Origin: an uncultured Lachnospiraceae bacterium | GTDB lineage: Bacteria > Bacillota > Clostridia > Lachnospirales > Lachnospiraceae | Direction: 5' to 3' | DNA length: 29,473 bases | NCBI GenBank assembly: GCA_910588965.1 | Contig: CAJUSO010000043.1 | Span: forward strand, 1 to 29,473 | Shown: in pieces, positions 1-7,135 of the stretch | Layout: each line of letters opens with the position of its first letter | Numbering within the stretch: position 1 is the stretch's first letter | Notes under the pieces: generated by a model | Database searches by the model: none | What the model saw: only the letters and a program-made list of their open reading frames with translations | What the model was told of the DNA's origin: nothing | Translations under genes and position numbers: made by a program

Positions 1-187
1 TATTTCTATACACCATTCTACCAAATCTGACGGATAACAGTAGATTATCCTTCAGTTTCCCATCCACCAATTTTATTCTTTATTCTATACCCAAAACCCT
101 TCAGATAGCAATACAAAAAACTCCAAATATTTCCAATATCTGATAAAAACACCCACAATTTTCCTGATATGTCGAAATAACCACATG

Positions 188-235
188 ATATGTTGATATA
201 CTAATATGCTGATACACCAATATACCCATATCCCA
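188..235. repeat. Degenerate 8-bp tandem repeat, six units
   Basis: Six consecutive 8-mers can be read here: ATATGTTG, ATATACTA, ATATGCTG, ATACACCA, ATATACCC, ATATCCCA. They share the form ATAYnYYn. The array is AT-rich and lies in the gene-poor left end. No function is evident; it may be a slippage product. Confidence 0.55.
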
Positions 236-478
236 AATGACACTTTCTCCCACATACCAATCTCCCTCCCTTCTCTTCCTATATAACCACAGACAGCCCC
301 CACAGCACCAAGACAATCCTTCCCATCATTCCCCATCCTCTTCCAAATATCCCCCTTCCTCTCCCACACAAAACAATCTTGGACTAACCATGCCCACACA
401 AAAACCTCTTCCCTGCAAATCCATCCATAAAACCACTTTCCCGTTGCTGATACAGCACAAAACAAATAACCACCACTT

Positions 479-652
479 TCACTTATCCAACTTCCCAGAT
501 AGCACGTCCCGAATATCTTCCGCTATGCCATACGCCAGCAACACTCATTTATCCCGTACCAAACCAGGACGTAGATACCCTACCTTTTCTATTTCATTCT
601 CCATTACAATCACCATTTTTGCAATTGCCCCCTTCCAATCCCTATTATACCC
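479..652 (-). pseudogene. Broken gene fragment with in-frame TGA
   Basis: One minus-strand frame reads like real protein, unlike its surroundings. It opens after a TAG (653-655), has an ATG at 616, and runs through the segments ENEIEKVGYLRPGLVRDK, a TGA at 545-547, and then VLLAYGIAEDIRDVLSGKLD in the same frame, ending at a TGA (479-481). The codons on both sides of the internal stop look equally protein-like, so I read it as one fragment interrupted by a nonsense codon. I do not recognise the family. A chance open frame is possible. Recoding of the TGA is possible but there is no evidence for it. Confidence 0.35.
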
Positions 653-784
653 CTATCTCTTGCCGCACACTGCTGCTCCCCCTCCGTAGCTTCCAATACG
701 AACTGCCTTCCATCCCCTCACAACATGCCAGCTACTGCATTAAAAAATAGAAACTATAAAAATCCCCTGCCCCTGCCATGCAAA

Positions 785-833
785 AAAAGAAATAGCATCC
801 CACCCCCAAAAAAGGCTTCCTGCTATTTCTTTT
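785..833 (-). terminator. Rho-independent terminator of the hydantoinase operon
   Basis: A perfect 12-bp inverted repeat, AAAAGAAATAGC (785-796) and GCTATTTCTTTT (822-833), lies about 80 bp after the hydantoinase stop. Read on the minus strand, the stem is followed by more T residues (784-782). A smaller hairpin, TTGGTT/AACCAA (878-892), sits between the gene and this terminator. The long A/T ends also let it act on plus-strand transcripts. Confidence 0.75.
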
Positions 834-915
834 CGCATTTTATGCTTATTTTACCTGTGGAAGGGACTGCCGCACGATTGGTTAAAAACCAAGGATACTG
901 CCATCCCTTTTATAT

Positions 916-2475
916 TTAACGCAAATCCCCTGCTGCCTTCACCTTCACCCGGTTTGTATTTCCAGGATAATAAGCCAGCGGCACATCCTCCACTTCTATG
1001 ATTTCTATGGTTCCTGGGATTGCGCCGGCCTCAGCTGCCAGTTCAGACGCACGGGCTTTTGCCTGCCCTAACGCCTGTTCCCGCGGGGTTTCATCATAGT
1101 CTATTAATTTCTCATACACCCCGCTGATTTTTGAAATTGCTGAGCCAATCGCGTTGGCACAGCCAAAATGCCTGGGCTTGCGGACATTTGCCGCACCCTC
1201 CAGATCTCCTGGCAGGATAATGGATCCGCCGCCCACCAGCACTACCTCGCTGTCTGCATTGGACACCTTCATGGCGTCAATGGAATCCTCCACCATAGAC
1301 TGCATCACCTGCATGGCTTTCTGTGCCACCTCAAGGGGAATCTGGCCTGCATGCTCCTTCTCCCCCAATTCTGTTATGCCCAGGCGCACGGCAATATCTG
1401 TTGCCGTGACCGTATCGCCGCCGAATACCAGGGCTTTCTCCGTGATGGCATAGCCCACGCTGTCTGGGCCTACGGTAACCGTGTGGGGCTTCCCCTCTTC
1501 CCAGCGGACAATAGACCCGCCGCCAAGCCCTATGGAAATCACGTCCGGCATGCGGAAATTCGTACGCACGCCCCCAATCGTTACTGCCACGCTGGATTCC
1601 CTTGGGAAGCCGTTCTGGATAACGCCAAAATCTGTAGTGGTGCCGCCTACGTCAATTACAATGGCATTTTGCTGTTTGCTCAGGTAACTGGCGCCGCGGA
1701 TAGAGTTGGTCGGCCCACAGGCGACGGTGAGGATTGGGTAGCGCCTAGCGTATTCCATCGTCATCAAGGTCCCATCGTTCTGGGACAGGTAAATGGCAGC
1801 GTTGGTAATCCCCTCTTCTGCCAGGCTTTTGGCAAAACCTTCTGTAAAACGTTCCGCCACCTGCCAGAGGGCAGCGTTTAAGATGGTGGCGTTTTCCCTC
1901 TCAATCAGCCCCATGGAACCAATCTCACTAGAAATAGAAATGTGCACGGCCTCTCCCATGACCTTGCGGCACAGCTCGGCTGCCCGCAGTTCGTGGTCAT
2001 TCCGCACCGTGGAGAATACGCTGGAAATAGCGATGGACTGCACGCCTTGTCCCTTCATTTCCCGGAAAAATGCCACAGCTGCCTCTTCATCCAAGATAGC
2101 CAGCTCCTTCCCATCGTATTCATAGCCGCCCCCTATTACCCTGCTTCCTACGGCAATTTTTTGGATATCCTCCGACCAGTCCACCATCGGCGGGATACTG
2201 ATGGATGCCGGTGCGCCAATACGCAAGATGCCAATCTGCGCCAAATGTTTCCGTTCCACAATGGCATTGGTGCACTGGGTGGTCCCGAGCATGGCCTGGC
2301 CAATCTGCGCACGGTCTATGCCAGAATGCTCCAATACAGTGCGCAACGCGCCCAAAATCCCATCATAAATATCATCGGATGTAGGATATTTTACATCAGC
2401 GATGACCCTTCGGCTTTCATCTACCAGCACGGCGTCCGTATTGGTGCCGCCTACGTCAATCCCAAGCTTATACAT
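916..2475 (-). CDS. Hydantoinase/oxoprolinase family protein (HyuA-like)
   Basis: About 519 aa. This is the N-methylhydantoinase/5-oxoprolinase A-type family, ASKHA-fold ATPases that couple ATP hydrolysis to opening of a hydantoin-like or oxoproline-like ring. Two phosphate-binding loops of the fold are visible: IDVGGTNTD at residues 6-14 and IDVGGTTTD at 274-282. A glycine-rich GLGGGS follows at 316-321. I chose the ATG at 2475 because AAAGGAGG lies just upstream (2481-2490) and homologues start with a short lead into IDVGG; an upstream start at 2532 would add 19 unlikely residues. It overlaps the DUF917 gene by 8 bp, indicating translational coupling. No HyuB-like second subunit is present, which is normal for members paired with DUF917. 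The substrate is inferred, not shown. Confidence 0.9.
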   Translation of the reverse strand: MYKLGIDVGGTNTDAVLVDESRRVIADVKYPTSDDIYDGILGALRTVLEHSGIDRAQIGQAMLGTTQCTNAIVERKHLAQIGILRIGAPASISIPPMVDWSEDIQKIAVGSRVIGGGYEYDGKELAILDEEAAVAFFREMKGQGVQSIAISSVFSTVRNDHELRAAELCRKVMGEAVHISISSEIGSMGLIERENATILNAALWQVAERFTEGFAKSLAEEGITNAAIYLSQNDGTLMTMEYARRYPILTVACGPTNSIRGASYLSKQQNAIVIDVGGTTTDFGVIQNGFPRESSVAVTIGGVRTNFRMPDVISIGLGGGSIVRWEEGKPHTVTVGPDSVGYAITEKALVFGGDTVTATDIAVRLGITELGEKEHAGQIPLEVAQKAMQVMQSMVEDSIDAMKVSNADSEVVLVGGGSIILPGDLEGAANVRKPRHFGCANAIGSAISKISGVYEKLIDYDETPREQALGQAKARASELAAEAGAIPGTIEIIEVEDVPLAYYPGNTNRVKVKAAGDLR

Positions 2476-3568
2476 GTCCCAAACCTCCTTTGCAGCGTTC
2501 TTCCAGAGGGATATAATCGGTATCGCACCCAAAATATCTGGGGCCTACCAGTTCCAGGCCAGCAGGGGTACGCCACATCCCAAAGCAAGTAAGCCCGATG
2601 AGGAGAACCCGTTTGCCGTATTTCAGCGCATCTGTAGTGACTGGATGGAAGGTCTCCATATCCACGAGGCAGATCAAGTCTGGCACGGTGGCCACAATTT
2701 CCCCATCTACGGAGGCCAGCAGGTTTTCATTTTGGAATTCTATAAAGGCCGTATGCCCCCTGTATTCCCCAATGCCGTCCAGCATGACTTTGCCTAAATT
2801 AAAGGCTCCCCTTGTTTCCCGCAGCACATCTGCGATTTTTCCCCGGAATAACTTATATCCATTGGAAAACTCCAGGAAATGCTCTTCTGGCGTCTGTCCT
2901 TTTGCGTCTTTGACCGTACGGATTGCCTCCCCTAATCTCTGGCTGCGCGTCACAATATTCTTGACGGCATACTGCTTCAGCTGTGCCCCAGTGACAGGAT
3001 ACAGGCACACAGAAACAGATCCTCCGCAGCTCATGGTTACGGCACGTGCCAGTTCCTCAGTCCACTTATTGGAAACTGTGCGGAAAATAACACTGTTCCC
3101 CTTCTCATCCGTCAGGGCCATAGGCGTGGCCTCAATCCCCCCAATCGTAAAGGTCACCATCTGCAGCTCTGGGAATGCACGGCCCATGCCATCAGCGTCC
3201 ACCAGCGGGAGCCCCAGACGGGCACAGGCTGCGATTGGCAGCATGGAATTGACCCCGCCTGCCTCAATTGGGATAAAAGCATAAATTTCCTTCCCCAAAT
3301 ACTGGGACATGGCCTCATATAAAACCTTATATTCCTGCCCGCCAACTGCCTTTTCACTTAAAATCGTAGGCGCCCCCATCATAGCGATAGAGACAATCAG
3401 CGCGTCGTCCGGGACTTCTTCTGGGTCTAAGAGGGTGACAGACCCACATTCCTTGACTGCGCCCAGGGCGACTAATTTCCCGATATAGGGATCTCCGCCC
3501 CCGCCTGCGCCCAGCAGCGCTGCACCTAGGGCGATATCTTCAATTTCCTGGATTCCTAATGTCCTCAT
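2468..3568 (-). CDS. DUF917 / S-methyl thiohydantoin desulfurase-domain protein
   Basis: 366 aa, full length for the family. The N-terminal glycine-rich segment GAGGGGDPY (residues 20-28) is the family hallmark. DUF917 proteins are now associated with S-methyl-thiohydantoin desulfurase domains and are commonly encoded beside HyuA-type proteins, as here. The start at 3568 is supported by AAAGGAG about 10 bp upstream. It lies between the permease (113 bp upstream) and the hydantoinase (8-bp overlap), so the three genes are probably one transcript. A role in processing a hydantoin or thiohydantoin ring is inferred from family and context; the actual substrate cannot be read from the sequence. 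Confidence 0.88.
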   Translation of the reverse strand: MRTLGIQEIEDIALGAALLGAGGGGDPYIGKLVALGAVKECGSVTLLDPEEVPDDALIVSIAMMGAPTILSEKAVGGQEYKVLYEAMSQYLGKEIYAFIPIEAGGVNSMLPIAACARLGLPLVDADGMGRAFPELQMVTFTIGGIEATPMALTDEKGNSVIFRTVSNKWTEELARAVTMSCGGSVSVCLYPVTGAQLKQYAVKNIVTRSQRLGEAIRTVKDAKGQTPEEHFLEFSNGYKLFRGKIADVLRETRGAFNLGKVMLDGIGEYRGHTAFIEFQNENLLASVDGEIVATVPDLICLVDMETFHPVTTDALKYGKRVLLIGLTCFGMWRTPAGLELVGPRYFGCDTDYIPLEERCKGGLGHV

Positions 3569-3681
3569 TTTTGATTACTCCTTTCCACTTTTTGGAGCCT
3601 CCGCGGTTGCCCCAACAGCTTGGCAGCAATCCGGCAGCTCCATAGTTTCCGCCTTTTTCCCATCCACTTACATGCCCCTGC

Positions 3682-5022
3682 CTATTTTGCAATGGCAGTC
3701 GCTTCTTCGATGCTTATTTCCTCCCTGCCTGCTAGGAAAGTATTCCCGCATAATTTGCTAAGGATTATGTATGCCAGGAAGGAGAGGATGATGCCGTCCA
3801 GGGCAGCGCTAAATACGGTAAGGATACCCAAGGTTTCTAACAGCGCAAACCCTCCGCCGCAGGCCCATGCAAGAATCCCAATCCAGTTAACCCCCCGCTT
3901 CGGCCTCCAGTTTTCTTTCTTCCCTTTGCAGATTACCCAATAATCACTAATCACAATTCCCAAGATTGGCGGCACCACTGCGCCGATAATACTGATATAA
4001 GTATTCAGGAAATCAGCAAGCCCAAAGGTCGCCATAACAATCCCAAGCACCCCCACTGCTAGGGTAGCTTTTGGCCTGTCCTTGTCCTTTACGGAAAAAA
4101 TCTTGCAGGCTGCAAGCCCAGACATATAAGCGTTCCCCGTATTGGTTGTCCATGTGGCCAATATCAGCACCAGCATGGCAAGCAGAGGCAGGCCCAGCCC
4201 TGCAAACATGCCCGTGACATCATAATTCCCTGTACCAAGAGCCAGGACAGAGCCAACCATAATCATAAACACTGCCGCAGGCAGCACGCCAAGGATTGTC
4301 GCCTTCACTACATCACCGCGTGACCTGCAGTAACGGGTATAGTCGGAATTGCAAGTAGCCCCTAAGGCAAACAAGCCAATCACTGTGGATACCGCCGCTG
4401 GCAGCTCCATCGTATTTTCTGTCACTGCGAAAGCTATGGCATTCCACCCGCTGCCATGGATTGCACGGAAACATCCATAACCGCACAAGAGGACTAACAG
4501 CGGGACGGCAGCAAAGTTCAAGATGGACATCCACTTCACCCCATAGACCGCTGTAATGGCCATGACAGCACCCCATATGGTACACGCCAGCCAGAACGGG
4601 AAGGAACCCCCCATAAGCTCCACAAGCGCTATAAAAGCCGTGGCACAAGTGGCCGTCTGGACGGCAAACCACCCTGCCTCTGCAATAAAGATGACCAATG
4701 CCATGGAGAAGTTAGCACCTGTCATTCCAAAGGCATGGGTAGAAGTCATCGTCGCATTCAGCCCAAGGTCGCTGCCAATGATGCCTCCCATTACCATTAA
4801 CAGACAGCAAATGGCAAACCCCGTAACCGTAACGAATAAAATAGACGGCATGGTAAGCGCCTCGGCAAAAATCCCGCCTACCATCAGCATGGGGATGCAG
4901 ATCATGGTTCCGACCCAGATAAATGCAACGCTTGTCCAGGAACGCCGCTCATGCGCCTGGATTTGGGAAATGCCTTTGTCCTTTTTACTAACCTCTTTTT
5001 GAACCGATTCTTTTTCTTTCAT
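3682..5022 (-). CDS. NCS1-family permease (cytosine/purine/hydantoin type)
   Basis: 446 aa, a polytopic membrane protein with about 12 hydrophobic segments and a charged cytoplasmic N-terminus of about 27 residues. NCS1 signatures include the RRSWTSVAFIWVG entry into helix 1 (residues 26-38), AGWFAVQ in helix 3 (116-122) and NSDYTRYCRS (225-234), typical of CodB/purine-cytosine permeases. NCS1 members import nucleobases, hydantoins, allantoin and related rings by cation symport. GGAGGAGCC precedes the ATG. It is the first gene of the catabolic unit and follows the PucR regulator on the same strand, with a terminator and a new promoter in between. The exact substrate is unknown. Confidence 0.9.
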   Translation of the reverse strand: MKEKESVQKEVSKKDKGISQIQAHERRSWTSVAFIWVGTMICIPMLMVGGIFAEALTMPSILFVTVTGFAICCLLMVMGGIIGSDLGLNATMTSTHAFGMTGANFSMALVIFIAEAGWFAVQTATCATAFIALVELMGGSFPFWLACTIWGAVMAITAVYGVKWMSILNFAAVPLLVLLCGYGCFRAIHGSGWNAIAFAVTENTMELPAAVSTVIGLFALGATCNSDYTRYCRSRGDVVKATILGVLPAAVFMIMVGSVLALGTGNYDVTGMFAGLGLPLLAMLVLILATWTTNTGNAYMSGLAACKIFSVKDKDRPKATLAVGVLGIVMATFGLADFLNTYISIIGAVVPPILGIVISDYWVICKGKKENWRPKRGVNWIGILAWACGGGFALLETLGILTVFSAALDGIILSFLAYIILSKLCGNTFLAGREEISIEEATAIAK

Positions 5023-5054
5023 TTATGGCTCCTCCAAAACTTATTTTGTTTTTG

Positions 5055-5060
5055 ATTATA
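5055..5060 (-). promoter_or_regulatory. Putative -10 box of the permease operon
   Basis: TATAAT on the minus strand, 33 bp before the permease ATG and just downstream of the pucR terminator. No good -35 box lies 16-18 bp upstream, which fits an activator-dependent promoter. The adjacent PucR-type protein is the natural candidate regulator (inference). Confidence 0.5.
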
Positions 5061-5098
5061 ACGGAAAGAAGCCAAGGATTAAAATGTCATTCTGGCAA

Positions 5099-5150
5099 AA
5101 CAGGCAGGCATCCTGTTTGTCCTTTCGGACAAATGGGATGCCTGCCTGTT
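5099..5150 (-). terminator. Terminator after pucR, with a palindrome in its loop
   Basis: AACAGGCAGGCATCC (5099-5113) pairs perfectly with GGATGCCTGCCTGTT (5136-5150). On the minus strand the stem is followed by TTTT. It lies 35 bp after the pucR-like stop. The loop contains a second inverted repeat, TTGTCC (5117-5122) and GGACAA (5127-5132), which extends the hairpin and may also serve as a protein site upstream of the permease promoter. Confidence 0.75.
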
Positions 5151-5184
5151 ATATAATACCCGCAGCGCTTTGCAGCCATATAGC

Positions 5185-6768
5185 TTAAAGCAGGCGCCGG
5201 ATTGCAAGCGACTGGTATAGCTGGATGTTATCCGGCATTTTATTGGGGTGGAACCCTAACATGTCTGAAATGGCCCTCAGCCTGTATTTCACCGTATTCT
5301 TATGCAGGAACATAGCCTGCGCCGTCCGGGTTACATTTGCATCCATATCAATCAAGTAGACGCCCAACGTCTCTGCCACATCCCATTCCCCGCTACAGGA
5401 CTGCAGCCTGTCCAAATATTTGGAGCAGCGTCCCAAATACTCTTCCCCCTGTTCAACCTGCTGATGGCATTCACGGGCAAACATCAGCTCCCCCAGGCTA
5501 AAGATACGTTTCCTAGGCCAAATTTTCCTGGCGTCTGGCAAATAATCCTGGTGGCAGAGATAAGCTTGGCGCACATCCATTGTGTTTTCCAATCCATAGC
5601 ACCGGCATACGCTCACCAAAGGGTCTTGGCCAGCAATAGCCAGCATTTCTTCCAGCGCCTCCTCTGCCGCCCGTTCGGAAGATAGCCTGCTGGAGAACAG
5701 CAGTACCTGCCCATCATACCTGTCTGCAAACTGTGTATCCGTACAGGCCTCCAGCACATGGCAGAACCGCTTTACATCTGCCTTTGAGGCGTCCAGCCGC
5801 TGGGGGGATGCTGCATGGATAATCCACATTTCCTGGATATTGGCCACATCAATATGGAACACGTCTGAAAGCCGCCGCATCTTAATAGGGTCGTCCTGAA
5901 GGATTGCCCGGATCAACTCATGGATTGCCACTGCCCCATGCCCCCGTCCCCAGATATTGATGGAAATACGCACCAAATCCGCTGTCTGTTCCTGAATCCG
6001 CTGGTTCAGCCCCAAACCTTCCCGGATCAGGAACAGGTGCATGGCCGCGCCGCCATCCGGCCAGAGCGTAAAATGGTAAACCTGGCTGCCTGGGATGGGT
6101 GGAAACGGCTGGCTGCCCTTCCCGGCATAGGCGCCCCATGTATGCTGGCAGCCTTCCAGCGCTGCGCCCATATTCTGCGGCCAGGCAATCAGGTTTAATA
6201 TGTGCCAGGCATCATCCGTCAGGACCACAGAAGCATGCACTTGGCTGCTCAGCATACGCAGCACGGAACGGATAGTGCGCAAATGTTCTGGCAGCCTGGA
6301 AACCCTGGCTAAGATATCCGATACAATAAATTCATTTTTTTCCTGGTCATGGAAAATATATTCCGTCACATCGCTGATGACTTCCCCATACCGCAGGTTT
6401 TTCAGACCCGGCATCTGAATCAGCACAAAATCCAATTCATCAGCAAGGGCAACCAGGCGCTTATCCACAGCCGGAAGGTATATGCCCACATAGAACAGGA
6501 TAAGCCCCACTTCGCCCCCCTCTGCCAGGCGGCGGATATTGGCGCATTGGCATTCCACATCATCCAGGCAGTTCAGGAACCCAGTTATGACAATCTCACT
6601 CCCGAAAAATTCCCCCTTTTGGAACAGCCCATCCACGAGCACTCTTGTGTCCACCGCTTCCAGGACAGATATGGAAGTCACAATTTTATTTAGCCCGCCC
6701 CGCCCGCCAATCACAGACGCATGGCAGAGGGAGGGAAGATGCAGCAAATCTGATACGGTTATGCTCAT
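5185..6768 (-). CDS. PucR-family transcriptional regulator
   Basis: About 527 aa. The N-terminal PucR/purine-catabolism-regulator domain covers roughly residues 5-125 (starts VSDLLHLPSL). The middle part resembles the GGDEF-like CdaR region. The C-terminal 60 residues carry the PucR-type helix-turn-helix (NVTRTAQAMFLHKNTVKYRL). PucR proteins usually activate catabolic operons for purines, allantoin, amino acids or related compounds in response to the substrate. The ATG at 6768 is preferred because AAGAAGG precedes it and the PucR domain begins right after; a start at 6819 would add 17 residues. The permease-DUF917-hydantoinase genes follow on the same strand and are the likely targets (inference). 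Confidence 0.9.
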   Translation of the reverse strand: MSITVSDLLHLPSLCHASVIGGRGGLNKIVTSISVLEAVDTRVLVDGLFQKGEFFGSEIVITGFLNCLDDVECQCANIRRLAEGGEVGLILFYVGIYLPAVDKRLVALADELDFVLIQMPGLKNLRYGEVISDVTEYIFHDQEKNEFIVSDILARVSRLPEHLRTIRSVLRMLSSQVHASVVLTDDAWHILNLIAWPQNMGAALEGCQHTWGAYAGKGSQPFPPIPGSQVYHFTLWPDGGAAMHLFLIREGLGLNQRIQEQTADLVRISINIWGRGHGAVAIHELIRAILQDDPIKMRRLSDVFHIDVANIQEMWIIHAASPQRLDASKADVKRFCHVLEACTDTQFADRYDGQVLLFSSRLSSERAAEEALEEMLAIAGQDPLVSVCRCYGLENTMDVRQAYLCHQDYLPDARKIWPRKRIFSLGELMFARECHQQVEQGEEYLGRCSKYLDRLQSCSGEWDVAETLGVYLIDMDANVTRTAQAMFLHKNTVKYRLRAISDMLGFHPNKMPDNIQLYQSLAIRRLL

Positions 6769-6910
6769 ATAAAACCTTCTTTGCATTTGCAGATATAATC
6801 CAAAACCTATGATGCACAACTGGAAACAGCTAACTTCCCTTCTATGCTAGATGTGCGGCTGGATTGCACGCAAGATTCAGGAACCCAAACAACTCCTGCC
6901 CAAGATGCCA

Positions 6911-6945
6911 GGATAGAAAGATGGCATCCATCGGCGCCTCTATCC
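6911..6945. other. Nested stem-loop in the pucR-xfp divergent region
   Basis: The outer stem is GGATAGA (6911-6917) with TCTATCC (6939-6945); the inner stem is GATGG (6920-6924) with CCATC (6928-6932). It lies in the 367-bp interval between the divergently transcribed pucR-like and xfp genes, upstream of the xfp promoter. There is no T-tract, so it is not a standard terminator. It could be a protein-binding site or chance. I see no gene in the rest of this interval. Confidence 0.35.
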
Positions 6946-7060
6946 AGTATAGCACAGAACCTGCAAGCGGCATATATAAAAACGGCACTTTTCCTTTGCC
7001 CAACCGTCTTTCCAATCATGTTCCACCCTTAATCCATCACAAGCAATTCCCTCCAAAATC

Positions 7061-7089
7061 TTGCAGAATTTTCCATAAAGTTGTATACT
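7061..7089 (+). promoter_or_regulatory. Sigma-A-type promoter of xfp
   Basis: TTGCAG (7061-7066) and TATACT (7084-7089) are separated by exactly 17 bp, 46 bp before the xfp ATG. Position and match to the housekeeping consensus are good. Confidence 0.75.
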
Positions 7090-7097
7090 TGTACTGT

Positions 7098-7112
7098 CAC
7101 AAATATATTGTG
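7098..7112. promoter_or_regulatory. Inverted repeat at the xfp transcription start (possible operator)
   Basis: CACAA-ATATA-TTGTG lies 9-23 bp downstream of the -10 box, overlapping the expected transcription start. Its position would let a bound repressor block initiation. It is not a Rex site, in which the half-sites face the other way. The binding protein is unknown. Confidence 0.4.
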
Positions 7113-7135
7113 CAGAATGAAAGGAGAGTGTTACA

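Larger units (their letters stand above)
1..784. other. Gene-poor, strand-skewed region
   Basis: No intact gene is convincing here. The plus strand is very rich in C and poor in G between about 240 and 780, so the minus strand is purine-rich with several GGG/GGGG runs. Open frames exist on both strands, but their translations have the biased composition expected of skewed non-coding DNA (Pro/Ser/His-rich on plus, Trp/Gly/Val-rich on minus). I find no good ribosome binding site for the longer ones. The region does contain a short tandem repeat (188-235) and a broken coding fragment (479-652), listed separately. Confidence 0.5.

Noticed and set aside
85..465. Minus-strand 126-codon frame near the left edge
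   Set aside because: Trp/Gly/Ile/Val-rich composition follows from the purine-rich strand; there is no family resemblance and no credible Shine-Dalgarno. The tandem repeat is included in it.
237..689. Plus-strand 150-codon frame in the C-rich region
   Set aside because: Pro/Ser/His-rich low-complexity translation of C-rich DNA, without a ribosome site.
7098..7112. Rex-binding site at xfp
   Set aside because: Rex sites read TTGTGA-N6-TCACAA; here the half-sites are in the opposite order (CACAA...TTGTG).
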